Shown: positions 37,244 through 46,289 of the stretch, piece after piece
Numbering within the stretch: the first letter of the stretch is position 1
How the letters are laid out: the number at the start of each line of letters is the position of its first letter
Assembly: GCA_008180335.1 (NCBI GenBank)
Contig: VTEF01000004.1
Location: 533,061-597,060, forward strand
DNA length: 64,000 nucleotides
DNA from: Priestia megaterium
GTDB lineage: Bacteria; Bacillota; Bacilli; Bacillales; Bacillaceae_H
Reading direction: 5' to 3'
Made by a program: the position numbers and the translations under genes
The notes under the pieces: generated by a model
The model's database searches: none
What the model was told of the DNA's origin: nothing
The model's input: the letters and a program-made list of their open reading frames with translations, nothing else

Positions 37244-38956
37244 ATGAACAAACAAAGTGTCCCACTTTATCTAGTGATGACTTGTATTATTCTCATTGGA
37301 ATAGGGGTTGGAGATCCCAGCGGCACTCACTACCCCTTACTGATTATGACATTTGTAGCGACAAGCATAAGCTCTATTTTTATTTATAAAAATAGAGCTT
37401 ATGCTTCCTTTAAACCCATTGTTTGGATGTTAATGATTATCTTTGCTTTTTTAGTCCAATTTTCGCTTTTAAACAATTTACACATGACGGAATCGACAAT
37501 TTTCTTATTTGCTTTCTATCTATTTAGTCGAACATTATTGGCTTTTATCATAACGCTGGCCTTTTTATTAGCAATTAAAAAAGTACCTGATTTCCAACAT
37601 GAGCTCATGCATCCTACCCTTTACAAATGGTTAATTGGCTTTTGTATATTAGCTGTAAGCCTTTTTTATTGGTTAGCCTTCTTCCCTGCTGCTATGACGC
37701 CTGATTCCTTAGCTCAATGGAAGCAAGCACATACTGGTGAATTTAACGACTGGCATCCAATCATGATTACATGGCTCATTATGCTTCTGACTAAGGTTTG
37801 GGATAACCCTGGCATGATTGCATTATTTCAAATCATCGTGGTCGTTAGCATCTATATGTACACATTTGACTTTTTTATTAAAAAAAAGGTATCCCCTATT
37901 ATGCTAGGGATACTAGCTATTTTCATAGTGGCTATTCCAAGCTTTTTAATTTTTTCAATTATCATTTGGAAAGATATTTTATATAGTGCCTTTTTATTAT
38001 TTTTTACAGTTAATATTGCAAAGGTTTATTTATCAAATGGACAATTTATAAAAAGCAAACTAGGTTTTAGCTTATTGCTGTTATCTTCCTTTGGTGTAGC
38101 ATTCTTTAGGCACAATGGCTTTCCAGTTTTTTTGCTTACATTTATTCTAATGATCATTTTATTCAGAAAGCAGTGGAAGCAGCTTGTTCCTATTTTTCTG
38201 TTTATTTTTATTTTAAACAGAGTGATTACCGGGCCCGTTTTTGAGTGGCTAGATGTGAAAACATCTGATCCGAATGAAGCTTTATCCATTCCAACGCAGC
38301 AAATTGCTAATATTATCTCAAACGACGGTGAAATGTCTAAAGAAGAGCGGGAATATTTCAATAATGTGCTTCCCATTGAATTATGGAAAGAAAAATATAA
38401 CCCTTATAAAAGTGATCCCATTAAATTCACTTGGGAATATTATGACCGGGAATTTATTTTTCAGGATGTTGGATTATACTTTAAAAATTATATAAGCATT
38501 GTATTAAAAAATCCTTATTTAGCTGCTGAGGCATTCTTAAAGCAAACCGCTCTCGTATGGCAAACTACACCTTTTAAAGATGGCTATACAGATACGTATG
38601 TAACGAATATTTACTATGGAAATGATTTAGGATTAAAAGATCAAATAATTCATCCATTCCTAACCAATTCAGCAAATCAGTACTTATCTCTTTTCAAAAG
38701 ACAGCTTCTCTTTTTCTTATGGAAACCAGCCTTTTATCATTGTGTAATTTTGCTATTTGCTTTGACAATGGCCATGAGAAAAGGGGTAACATCCCTTATT
38801 ATTTTAGTTCCTTGGTTACTGAATACATTATCTGTTCTTGCTGCACTTCCTGCTCAAGATTTTCGTTACTTATTAGCTAGTGTATTTGTATCTTTCTTCT
38901 TTGTTGCACTGCCTTTTATTAAAATGGATGATGAAAAGAGGGAAATAAATTCATGA
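37244..38956 (+). CDS. Multi-TM protein, GT-C-like (DUF6020 family)
   Basis: A 570-residue membrane protein with about 12 hydrophobic segments and a large C-terminal extracytoplasmic region between residues ~360 and 490. The conserved loop MTPDSLAQWKQA followed by FNDWHPIMITW resembles the first periplasmic loop of GT-C glycosyltransferases in the DUF6020 group. I infer transfer of a sugar from undecaprenyl phosphate to a surface polymer. Translation is probably coupled to the preceding GT2 gene (5-bp gap), and its stop overlaps the next start. Codons 40-55 carry a 44-bp inverted repeat. Confidence 0.68.
   Translation: MNKQSVPLYLVMTCIILIGIGVGDPSGTHYPLLIMTFVATSISSIFIYKNRAYASFKPIVWMLMIIFAFLVQFSLLNNLHMTESTIFLFAFYLFSRTLLAFIITLAFLLAIKKVPDFQHELMHPTLYKWLIGFCILAVSLFYWLAFFPAAMTPDSLAQWKQAHTGEFNDWHPIMITWLIMLLTKVWDNPGMIALFQIIVVVSIYMYTFDFFIKKKVSPIMLGILAIFIVAIPSFLIFSIIIWKDILYSAFLLFFTVNIAKVYLSNGQFIKSKLGFSLLLLSSFGVAFFRHNGFPVFLLTFILMIILFRKQWKQLVPIFLFIFILNRVITGPVFEWLDVKTSDPNEALSIPTQQIANIISNDGEMSKEEREYFNNVLPIELWKEKYNPYKSDPIKFTWEYYDREFIFQDVGLYFKNYISIVLKNPYLAAEAFLKQTALVWQTTPFKDGYTDTYVTNIYYGNDLGLKDQIIHPFLTNSANQYLSLFKRQLLFFLWKPAFYHCVILLFALTMAMRKGVTSLIILVPWLLNTLSVLAALPAQDFRYLLASVFVSFFFVALPFIKMDDEKREINS
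37363..37406. repeat. 44-bp inverted repeat inside the DUF6020-type gene
   Basis: Positions 37363-37383 and 37386-37406 are perfect 21-bp reverse complements separated by TT (arms begin AAGCATAAGCTC). In RNA this is a stem of about 19 bp near codon 45 of the gene. It lies in coding sequence and is not followed by a T-run. Confidence 0.9.
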
Positions 38957-39294
38957 CAAAGGAACAACAATATAATAAAAAGCTAGGAATCTCATTAATT
39001 GTTATTGCTTCTGTTTTCACAGCAGTCGGACAACTTTTTTGGAAGTTGTCCGATGCTTCATTTAACTTACAATTAATTGTCGGCTTTTTACTTTACGGAT
39101 TAGGAGCGGTTTTTATGATTGCTGCATTTAAATTTGAACGTGTTTCACTCCTTCATCCATTTCTGAGTTTAGGATATGTAATCAGTATTGTGGTAGGCTT
39201 TTTCTTATTAGATGAATCAATAGATACGATGAAACTAATCGGGACTTTCATTATTATTGTCGGCGTCTTGTTAGTAGGTGGTCAAGATGATTAG
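38953..39294 (+). CDS. SMR/EamA-type half-flippase, first of a pair
   Basis: A 113-residue protein with four membrane helices in the small-multidrug-resistance/EamA fold (TAVGQLFWKLSD, RVSLLHPFLSLGYVIS). It overlaps the upstream gene by 4 bp and the next, similar gene by 8 bp. Tandem proteins of this size next to a GT2 and a GT-C recall ArnE/ArnF, which flip undecaprenyl-phosphate-aminoarabinose. I infer a lipid-sugar flippase, not a drug pump. Confidence 0.75.
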   Translation: MTKEQQYNKKLGISLIVIASVFTAVGQLFWKLSDASFNLQLIVGFLLYGLGAVFMIAAFKFERVSLLHPFLSLGYVISIVVGFFLLDESIDTMKLIGTFIIIVGVLLVGGQDD

Positions 39295-39619
39295 TATTCC
39301 GATGTTACTTATTATGACGTTATTAGGTTCGATAGGTGCTGTTTTCTTTAAACGTATCTCTAGCTATTTACATGATAAAAAGATTAAATTAGCCATCCTA
39401 TGCCTTCTTGCAGGAGGAGCATTTTATGGCACGTCAGCATTGTTAAATGTGTATGTATTAACTTTATTACCTTACTCGATTGTTTTTCCATTAACATCCA
39501 TTACATATATCTGGACTTTATTATTCGGCTATTTTTTGTTAAAGGAAAAAGTAACAGCTAAACAGGTTATTGGATGCATCCTCATTATTGCTGGTTGTTT
39601 TTTTATCGCAAATAGTTAA
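39287..39619 (+). CDS. SMR/EamA-type half-flippase, second of a pair
   Basis: A 110-residue, four-helix protein homologous in plan to its neighbour (LGSIGAVFFKRIS; SIVFPLTSITYIWTLLFGYF). ATG 39287, inside the end of the previous gene, is preferred over GTG 39278 because AGGTGG is correctly spaced. The tight overlap implies coupled, equimolar synthesis, as expected for an obligate heterodimer. Confidence 0.75.
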   Translation: MISIPMLLIMTLLGSIGAVFFKRISSYLHDKKIKLAILCLLAGGAFYGTSALLNVYVLTLLPYSIVFPLTSITYIWTLLFGYFLLKEKVTAKQVIGCILIIAGCFFIANS

Positions 39620-39652
39620 TTAAAAACAGCCTGTAAAGGTAGGGATTTAAAC

Positions 39653-41155
39653 GTGAAAAATTTAAAATTCGCAAGTATTTTATTACTGATTTCAACTTTA
39701 TTTTTAAAGTTTTCGAGTATGATTCGTGATCTTGTGATTGCGAATTACTTTGGTACTAGTTATATCGTCGATGCGTACAACGCTGCGATGATTATTCCAA
39801 ACGCCTTTATTTTATTTATGCTAACGGGAATGAAGGACGCATTTATCCCAAGTTATTTGCGTTACGAAAAGGATAATAAAGGAAAAATACATTTAACTAA
39901 CATTGTAAAAGCAACATTTTTGATTTGCCTCATTATTTCCATTGTTGGGGCTATCGCATCATTTTTCTATTTCCCAGCCACTTATTCAAATTTTTCAAAA
40001 GCAGCGATTGAAATAGGTATTTACACGGCTGTTTTGTACTTCTTGTCTCTTTCACTTGTAGGAGTCAATGCTGTATACGAAGGTGTATTTGATGCAAACA
40101 GCCAATATTCCTTTTCTGTATTTTCACAAACAGTTGTCGTTTTATTTACCATTTTAAGCACCATTTTGCTGCAGTCTTCAATTGGAGGATATTCGATTGC
40201 ACTTGGTTATTTATTAGGCACATTGGCTTCCTTTTTAATTAAAGTCGTGTACTTCAAACCAAAGCATTTACTCATATGGAAACAAAAAATAGACCGTGAA
40301 GAAGTAAAGATCTTTTACAAAGTTTTTGTTCCGGTTGGTATTACGATCATGGTAGGGCAGATTAACTTAACTGTAAATTTCTTTTTTGCTGGTTCATTTG
40401 GTGAAGGAGTTATTTCATACTTAAATTACGCCTTTAGACTTGTAAGCATTCCACAAGCTATTTTTGGTGTTACAGTGGCAACGATTATTTATCCGCTGAT
40501 TGCAAAAGCTATTGCATCGAACGATAAAGAACGATTTAAAACCGGGATTGAGAAGGGCTTAACGTTCATGTTAATGCTACTTGTACCGACTATTGTGATT
40601 ATGATTTTTTATATGAAAGACATTATACAAATTGTCTATGAGCGTGGGGCTTTCGATGCTAACTCAACATTAAAAACAACCGATGTATCTTATTATTACT
40701 TAGGTTCAGTTTTTTTCTATTCACTACAGGCAATCCTTGCAAAAGGGTTTTACTCCCTCGAAAAAGGCTATTTAATTATGCGAGTAGGATTACTTTCTAT
40801 CTTACTTAATGTAATATTCAACATCGTATTGACGAAATTTTTAGGCTATCAAGGTTTGGCGCTCTCTATGTCAGTAGTCGGCTTTTTCTATACAGCCATT
40901 GTATTCTTCATGCTTGACAAACTCGTTGATCGTTTTCACTATAAATATTTAGTAAAAGAAACAGCAAAGATTTTTTTAGCAGCTTCTCCTGTTGTCATCA
41001 CTATGTTTTTACTAAAAGAGGTGGAGTTTCTAGAGAACTTGCACGTTATGGTTCGATTTACGGTTGTGTGTGTTGCGGGTGGTTTAGTATACTTAATGTC
41101 GACGCTAATATGTAAAGTAGATGGTATTATGCTTTTACTCAAAAGAAAACGTTAA
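39653..41155 (+). CDS. MurJ/Wzx-type lipid-linked oligosaccharide flippase
   Basis: A 500-residue MOP/MVF-superfamily transporter with about 14 membrane segments. FSSMIRDLVIANYFGTS and NAAMIIPNAFILFMLTG at the N-terminus, and ERGAFDANSTLKTTDV in the middle, are MurJ-family features. Because it sits in a glycan operon it probably flips an undecaprenyl-diphosphate-linked repeat unit, not lipid II itself. GTG start with AAAGGTAGGGA upstream. Confidence 0.83.
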   Translation: MKNLKFASILLLISTLFLKFSSMIRDLVIANYFGTSYIVDAYNAAMIIPNAFILFMLTGMKDAFIPSYLRYEKDNKGKIHLTNIVKATFLICLIISIVGAIASFFYFPATYSNFSKAAIEIGIYTAVLYFLSLSLVGVNAVYEGVFDANSQYSFSVFSQTVVVLFTILSTILLQSSIGGYSIALGYLLGTLASFLIKVVYFKPKHLLIWKQKIDREEVKIFYKVFVPVGITIMVGQINLTVNFFFAGSFGEGVISYLNYAFRLVSIPQAIFGVTVATIIYPLIAKAIASNDKERFKTGIEKGLTFMLMLLVPTIVIMIFYMKDIIQIVYERGAFDANSTLKTTDVSYYYLGSVFFYSLQAILAKGFYSLEKGYLIMRVGLLSILLNVIFNIVLTKFLGYQGLALSMSVVGFFYTAIVFFMLDKLVDRFHYKYLVKETAKIFLAASPVVITMFLLKEVEFLENLHVMVRFTVVCVAGGLVYLMSTLICKVDGIMLLLKRKR

Positions 41156-41180
41156 TTTTAATCAAACAGGAGAGTACTAT

Positions 41181-42548
41181 ATGAAGAACACATACTGGTT
41201 ATTTTTTCTGTTCATTGGATTTATTTCCATACAGCCGATCATTGATATGCTTACAACGTATATGGTTTTAAATATGGAAAGTTCGCTTTCTATCGGGGTT
41301 GTCATTCGATTTTTATACATGGTATTTGCAGGAATATTGCTTTTAATTTTTGTTAAACAATCCAAGTGGGCACGCTATTCAATTATTTATTTAATCGTAT
41401 TCGCCCTATTTTTAGCCATAAACATTTATTTTAATTATCAATGGAAAAACCCTTATTATTTATCACAAGAAATAAAGTTTTTTAACAAAGTGGTGTACAT
41501 GAATGTTACGTTGCTCGGCATGATCGTCATGTTTTCTATTTACAAGACATCGGTCAATGTAAATAAAATGTTGACTAAAAACCTGATGATTGCTTCTCTC
41601 ATTATTAGTATTGTTTTCATTGGAACAATGCTAACAGGTACAGCATTAGAAAGTTATCAATATAATAAAACAGGGTTTAAAGGCTGGTTCTATGCAGCTA
41701 ATGAATTAGGAGCAACGATTGCTCTATTATTACCGATCACACTTCTTTTTGCTTTAAATAAAGCACGTTCTTTCTCGCAAGTCTACTACTGGATTCCTTT
41801 TATTTTACTAGCTATTTCATCTATTATGATTGGAACTAAAGTAGGATTAGGGTCGGTTATTTTATCCTTGGGTGTAGCCTTTATGGTTCTGCTTATTAAA
41901 ACGTTTGTTACAAAGCAAAGAGCTGTAAAAGCAAACTTGATTGTATCTATTCTTTTATTAGTAATTGCAGGAGTGACAACACCAATTTCTCCTGCTTATA
42001 AGAATACATACGCACATATTGACTTATTAGAAAATAAAAAGAAAGAACAACAACCAGAAGAAGCGGAAGAAACCGAAGAAACAGAGAAAGAAAAAAAACC
42101 AAACTTAGATGATAAAGATATTGAGAATTTAATTTTAAGTAGTCGCGAAGACTTTTTAGCTCATCATAAACAGCAATATGCAGATGCTCCGCTGACTCGA
42201 AAGCTAATCGGCATGGGATATGCAGGTGACTATACAGAAGACCAAGAACCTAAAATGATTGAAATGGATTTCTATGATTTGTTCTTTTCTCTTGGAGTGA
42301 TTGGTTTTATCCTTTGGATACTGCCGATTTTACTCATTGCTTTTTATGTAATTAAACGGTTAATTCGACAGCCTTCTCAACTATGGAATGAAAACTTTAT
42401 GATGTATAGCACATCCATTGTATTAGCACTCGGAATTGCATTTGTTGCCGGACACGTGTTTACAGCACCTGCTGTTACCATTTATTTTGCTGCAACAGCT
42501 GCATACCTCGCTACCATTCATTTTACAACTAAACAAGATGCCATCTAA
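41181..42548 (+). CDS. O-antigen ligase/polymerase-like membrane protein
   Basis: A 455-residue protein with 10 or more membrane segments of the Wzy/WaaL type. A large loop in the second half begins with an acidic low-complexity stretch (EEAEETEETEKEKK, residues ~295-310) and then a conserved-looking SSREDFLAHH...KLIGMGYAGDY segment. It most likely polymerises or transfers the glycan made by the operon. AGGAGAGTACTAT supports ATG 41181; the upstream frame from 41121 overlaps the flippase gene and has no ribosome site. It is the last gene of the operon. Confidence 0.8.
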   Translation: MKNTYWLFFLFIGFISIQPIIDMLTTYMVLNMESSLSIGVVIRFLYMVFAGILLLIFVKQSKWARYSIIYLIVFALFLAINIYFNYQWKNPYYLSQEIKFFNKVVYMNVTLLGMIVMFSIYKTSVNVNKMLTKNLMIASLIISIVFIGTMLTGTALESYQYNKTGFKGWFYAANELGATIALLLPITLLFALNKARSFSQVYYWIPFILLAISSIMIGTKVGLGSVILSLGVAFMVLLIKTFVTKQRAVKANLIVSILLLVIAGVTTPISPAYKNTYAHIDLLENKKKEQQPEEAEETEETEKEKKPNLDDKDIENLILSSREDFLAHHKQQYADAPLTRKLIGMGYAGDYTEDQEPKMIEMDFYDLFFSLGVIGFILWILPILLIAFYVIKRLIRQPSQLWNENFMMYSTSIVLALGIAFVAGHVFTAPAVTIYFAATAAYLATIHFTTKQDAI

Positions 42549-42582
42549 AAAGCATGAACCGCTCAGCGGTTCATGCTTTTTT
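42547..42582 (+). terminator. Terminator of the glycan operon
   Basis: Perfect 17-bp stem AAAAAGCATGAACCGCT / AGCGGTTCATGCTTTTT with a 1-nt centre. Confidence 0.92.
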
Positions 42583-42680
42583 ATCGTCTGTCTATTAAAG
42601 CAATTACAGGCTGCTATCTATCAATCATATAACTAGAATCGGGTTGAAGAAATTTTAGCCTCACTCTTTTTACATAAAAT

Positions 42681-42717
42681 AAAAAGAGTAGACTGAAATA
42701 TTGAGCCTACTTTTTTT
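42681..42717 (-). terminator. Terminator of the ThrE-type gene pair
   Basis: AAAAAGAGTAG / CTACTTTTTTT arms around a 13-nt interior, at the stop of the minus-strand gene. Confidence 0.6.
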
Positions 42718-43171
42718 ATGGACGGTATTTTGCTTTTGCGTTTAATTTTGATTGTCGAATTAGCTGATTAATGACTTCAGAAAAGACGATGCCAATAGCA
42801 ATCGATCCTGAGATCATAAATGCTTTTGCTGCAAGGCTGATCGCTGTGTTGTAATCATTTTCCACAAAATTGCGCATTGCATCATACGCAATTCCACCAG
42901 GCACTAATGGAATAATACCTGCAACAGTGAAAATAATGATTGGTGTTCGATAAATTTTTGCATAAATTTGACTAATAATTGCAATAAAAAAAGCAGATGC
43001 AACTGTACTTAGGACCTCATCCATCCCATTTAACGTCATTAAAAAATAAATGAGCCATCCAACCATTCCTACAAATCCACACTTTAACAATGATTCACGC
43101 GGTACATTAAAAATAATCCCAAACGCAGCTGAAGCAATGAAGCTTGTGATAGTCTGCTCGATAATACTCAA
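42716..43171 (-). CDS. ThrE-type exporter, C-terminal half (YjjB-like, DUF3815)
   Basis: A 151-residue membrane protein with four or five helices (SFIASAAFGIIFNVPRESLL; GIIPLVPGGIAYDAMR). It matches the C-terminal half of the threonine/serine exporter ThrE and E. coli YjjB. The two halves are separate genes in Bacilli and probably work as a complex. It follows the N-terminal-half gene by 14 bp. Substrate may be amino acids or dicarboxylates (E. coli YjjPB exports succinate). Confidence 0.82.
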   Translation of the reverse strand: MSIIEQTITSFIASAAFGIIFNVPRESLLKCGFVGMVGWLIYFLMTLNGMDEVLSTVASAFFIAIISQIYAKIYRTPIIIFTVAGIIPLVPGGIAYDAMRNFVENDYNTAISLAAKAFMISGSIAIGIVFSEVINQLIRQSKLNAKAKYRP

Positions 43172-43185
43172 CTAATCGCCACCTT

Positions 43186-43947
43186 CTATAAAAATGTAAA
43201 TACAACGGCAATTCCAGCTCCAATTGCAAATGCTGTTAAAAAGGCTTCAGCACCTTTAGATAAACCAGAGAGTAAATGGCCTGCCATTAAATCACGTACC
43301 GCATTTGTAATTAATAAACCTGGTACTAGAGGCATAACGGAACCAATAATAATTTTATCAAGTTCAATTCCTATTCCTATGGTCACAAACAAAGCTGATA
43401 ATGTACCAATAATCAAGGAAGCTGTAAACTCCGCAAAGAATTTAATCGGAATAAGTCTGTGAAAGTAAACTAAGGTAAAAAAACCAAGACCTCCTGCAAA
43501 CATAGCTGGAATAAAATCAAGCCATTGACCTTTAAACATGATTAAGAAGCAGCCGCTTGAAATCGATGCTGCAGCCAGTTGCACCCAAAGAGGAAATGAG
43601 ACATTCGCCCGTTCGATTTCTTTTAGTAATTCATATGCTTCTTCTAAACTAAGGTCTCCTTGACTGATTTGCCTTGATACGCTATTAACCATTGTTACTT
43701 TTTTTAAATCTGTTGTTCTTTCAGAAATACGGATGAGCTTCGTTTTTGTAGGCTCACGTGTTTCTAATGAAAACATAATTCCTGTTGGCGTCACATAGCT
43801 ATGTGATGTTTGAATTCCAAATGACGCAGCGATTCGCATCATCGTATCTTCTACTCGATATGTTTCTGCACCGCTCTCTAACATAATTTTCCCTGCCAAT
43901 AAGCATACATCCATAATATCGTATTTATCTAACTTTTCCTTTGTCAT
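43186..43947 (-). CDS. ThrE-type exporter, N-terminal half (YjjP-like, DUF1212)
   Basis: A 253-residue protein. A soluble N-terminal domain (residues 1-115: LLAGKIMLESGAETYRVEDTM, THSYVTPTGIMFS) carries the family motif, and a five-helix membrane part ends GSVMPLVPGLLITNAVRDL. It resembles YjjP and the N-terminal half of ThrE. It is the first gene of the pair. Confidence 0.83.
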   Translation of the reverse strand: MTKEKLDKYDIMDVCLLAGKIMLESGAETYRVEDTMMRIAASFGIQTSHSYVTPTGIMFSLETREPTKTKLIRISERTTDLKKVTMVNSVSRQISQGDLSLEEAYELLKEIERANVSFPLWVQLAAASISSGCFLIMFKGQWLDFIPAMFAGGLGFFTLVYFHRLIPIKFFAEFTASLIIGTLSALFVTIGIGIELDKIIIGSVMPLVPGLLITNAVRDLMAGHLLSGLSKGAEAFLTAFAIGAGIAVVFTFL

Positions 43948-44036
43948 CCTTTAACATCGCTCCAAACATAAAAAGCTTGGTTTATCCTTACAGCATACAG
44001 TTTATAAGAAAGACAGACTTACACGCAATGGCTGTT

Positions 44037-44068
44037 AAAAAAGTGTGGACTTTTGTCTCACACTTTTT
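44037..44068 (-). terminator. Terminator of proBA
   Basis: AAAAAAGTGTGGAC / GTCTCACACTTTTT stem (one mismatch), 55 bp past the proA stop. Confidence 0.75.
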
Positions 44069-44123
44069 AGCATTTGTCCTTCATTTCTTTATAGTAAGCT
44101 GTGATTATACTTCATACAACAAA

Positions 44124-45368
44124 CTAACGAATTTGTCCATCTCCATAGATGATATATTTTACCGTAGTTAATTCCTTTAATCCCATCGGGCCGCGAGCAT
44201 GTAACTTTTGTGTACTAATGCCAATTTCTGCTCCAAAACCAAATTCTTCACCATCTGTAAACCTCGTCGATGCATTGACATAAACAGCCGCTGAATCTAC
44301 ACGCTGTAAAAAGCGTTGTGCATGATGATAATTGGTTGTGACAATCGCTTCTGAATGATGAGAACTGTACTGATTAATGTGAGCAATGGCTTCATCAATA
44401 TGACGTACAACCTTAATTGCTAGTACATAATCTAAATATTCTTTATGCCAGTCTTCCTCCGTTGCGATGACAATATCATCAATAATATGATTAACGTATT
44501 CATCTCCTCGAATCTCTACTTCTTTTTCTCTTAATGCTTCTGCTACAAGCGGTAAAAAAGTAGAAGCGACATTTTCATGAACCAATAGCTTTTCTGCCGC
44601 ATTGCAGACAGCAGGACGTGATGTTTTTGCGTTCAGTACAATGGCTTTTGCCATCTCCATCTCACAAAATTCATCGACATAGATGTGACAGTTCCCTGTC
44701 CCTGTTTCAATAACAGGAACAGTCGCATTTTTTACTACTGCTTCAATAAGGCCCGCTCCTCCACGTGGAATGAGCACATCAATATATTCATTCAGTTTCA
44801 TTAATGCATGAGCCGTTTCACGACTAGTATCTTCAACTAGCTGAATTGAATCTTTTGGTAAACCAGATGCCGAGACCGCATCTGCTAGAATTGAAACAAT
44901 CGCCTGATTTGAATGAAATGCTTCACTTCCACCGCGTAAAATGACCGCGTTTCCAGCTTTTAAACATAAACCAGCTGCATCACAAGTCACATTTGGACGT
45001 GCTTCATAAATGATTCCAATAACACCGATTGGAACACGCTGTTGACCAATTTGTAAACCATTTGGACGCTTAGACATTGATAAGACTTCTCCAACCGGAT
45101 CCTGCAGAAAAGCTACTTGTTTAAGTCCATTTGCCATCGCATGAATCCGGTCACTATCTAACGTCAAACGGTCTAACATAGATTTGGATATCCCTTTGCT
45201 CATTGCGTTCTCAACATCCAGTTGGTTTGCCTTTAAAATCATCTCTTTTCGTTCTACTAATGATTGAGCCATATTCAGTAATGCTTGTTCTTTTTGTTTA
45301 CTACTCACATTACTTAGAAAATAAGAAGCTTCTTTTGCTCGCTCTCCCTTAATCTGTAATTCATTCAT
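44124..45368 (-). CDS. proA: Gamma-glutamyl phosphate reductase
   Basis: Reduces gamma-glutamyl phosphate to glutamate semialdehyde, the second step of proline synthesis. At 414 residues it is the full ALDH-fold length. It shows the EARPNVTCDAAGLCLKAGNAV segment, the catalytic Cys in SRPAVCNAAEKLL, and the C-terminal HARGPMGLKELTTVKY signature. Its ATG overlaps the proB stop by 4 bp, so the pathway partners are made together. Confidence 0.96.
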   Translation of the reverse strand: MNELQIKGERAKEASYFLSNVSSKQKEQALLNMAQSLVERKEMILKANQLDVENAMSKGISKSMLDRLTLDSDRIHAMANGLKQVAFLQDPVGEVLSMSKRPNGLQIGQQRVPIGVIGIIYEARPNVTCDAAGLCLKAGNAVILRGGSEAFHSNQAIVSILADAVSASGLPKDSIQLVEDTSRETAHALMKLNEYIDVLIPRGGAGLIEAVVKNATVPVIETGTGNCHIYVDEFCEMEMAKAIVLNAKTSRPAVCNAAEKLLVHENVASTFLPLVAEALREKEVEIRGDEYVNHIIDDIVIATEEDWHKEYLDYVLAIKVVRHIDEAIAHINQYSSHHSEAIVTTNYHHAQRFLQRVDSAAVYVNASTRFTDGEEFGFGAEIGISTQKLHARGPMGLKELTTVKYIIYGDGQIR

Positions 45369-46189
45369 TTTATTACCCCTTCTCTTTGTGGTAAAAATAA
45401 TGTCCCAATTTCTTGCCCTTCGACAATATCCCGTACAATAGCAGGGTCTTTTCCATTAGCTAAAATAACATTCACCCCTGCTTGAGTCGCTCTTTTTGCT
45501 GCCGTGAGTTTCGTTACCATTCCGCCAGTACCAACGTCTGAACCACTTCCTCCGGCAAACTCTTCAAGTTCTGGCGTAATTTCTTCAATCACTTTAATTA
45601 GTTTTGAATCTGGATTTTTAGTTGGGTCAGAATCAAAAAAACCATCGATATCTGATAAGATAATTAACAGGTCTGCATTAATTAAGACCGATACAATTGC
45701 TGATAAGTTATCGTTATCACCAAATCGAACAATATTTTCGATTTCATCGATTGCCACAGTATCATTTTCATTCACAATTGGAATGACTCTGTCTTCCATT
45801 AGTTTTTCAAATGTATTGATAACATTGCTACGAATATGTTCATCTTCAATGACATCTTTTGTTAACAAGACTTGCCCGACAATATGGCTATATTCGCCAA
45901 AAAACTTACTATAAATATGCATGAGTTCACATTGGCCTATCGCCGCAGCTGCTTGCTTATCTCGAATCGACGTCGGTCTATGTGTTAGTTTCAGCTTTTT
46001 AACCCCTACTTGCACGGCTCCTGAAGTGACAAGAACAACTTCTTTTCCTTCATTCATTAAATCCGACAAAACACGAGCCAGCTTTTCAATTCTTGCTAAA
46101 TGAATACCGCCATTATCATATGTTAAGGTTGATGTTCCCACTTTCACTACAATCCGTTTGCATTGTTCTAATTTGTTTCGCTGATTCAT
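45365..46189 (-). CDS. proB: Glutamate 5-kinase, short form without PUA domain
   Basis: Phosphorylates glutamate to gamma-glutamyl phosphate, the first and feedback-controlled step of proline synthesis. The amino-acid-kinase fold is complete (IVVKVGTSTLT, VLVTSGAVQVG-type loop, PIVNENDTVA, FGDNDNLSA, GSGSDVGTGGMVTKL). The protein stops at 274 residues, without the ~100-residue C-terminal PUA domain of the usual 365-residue ProB. GGAGG fits ATG 46189 better than the in-frame ATG at 46198. No T-box is visible upstream. Confidence 0.93.
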   Translation of the reverse strand: MNQRNKLEQCKRIVVKVGTSTLTYDNGGIHLARIEKLARVLSDLMNEGKEVVLVTSGAVQVGVKKLKLTHRPTSIRDKQAAAAIGQCELMHIYSKFFGEYSHIVGQVLLTKDVIEDEHIRSNVINTFEKLMEDRVIPIVNENDTVAIDEIENIVRFGDNDNLSAIVSVLINADLLIILSDIDGFFDSDPTKNPDSKLIKVIEEITPELEEFAGGSGSDVGTGGMVTKLTAAKRATQAGVNVILANGKDPAIVRDIVEGQEIGTLFLPQREGVIK

Positions 46190-46289
46190 TTCCTTCATTC
46201 CTCCAAAAATCTGCACATTCTTGACGCTACAATTTTTAAAAATTATAGCAAACATTATGATAAAAGTCTTATAGTTTATGATGATATAT

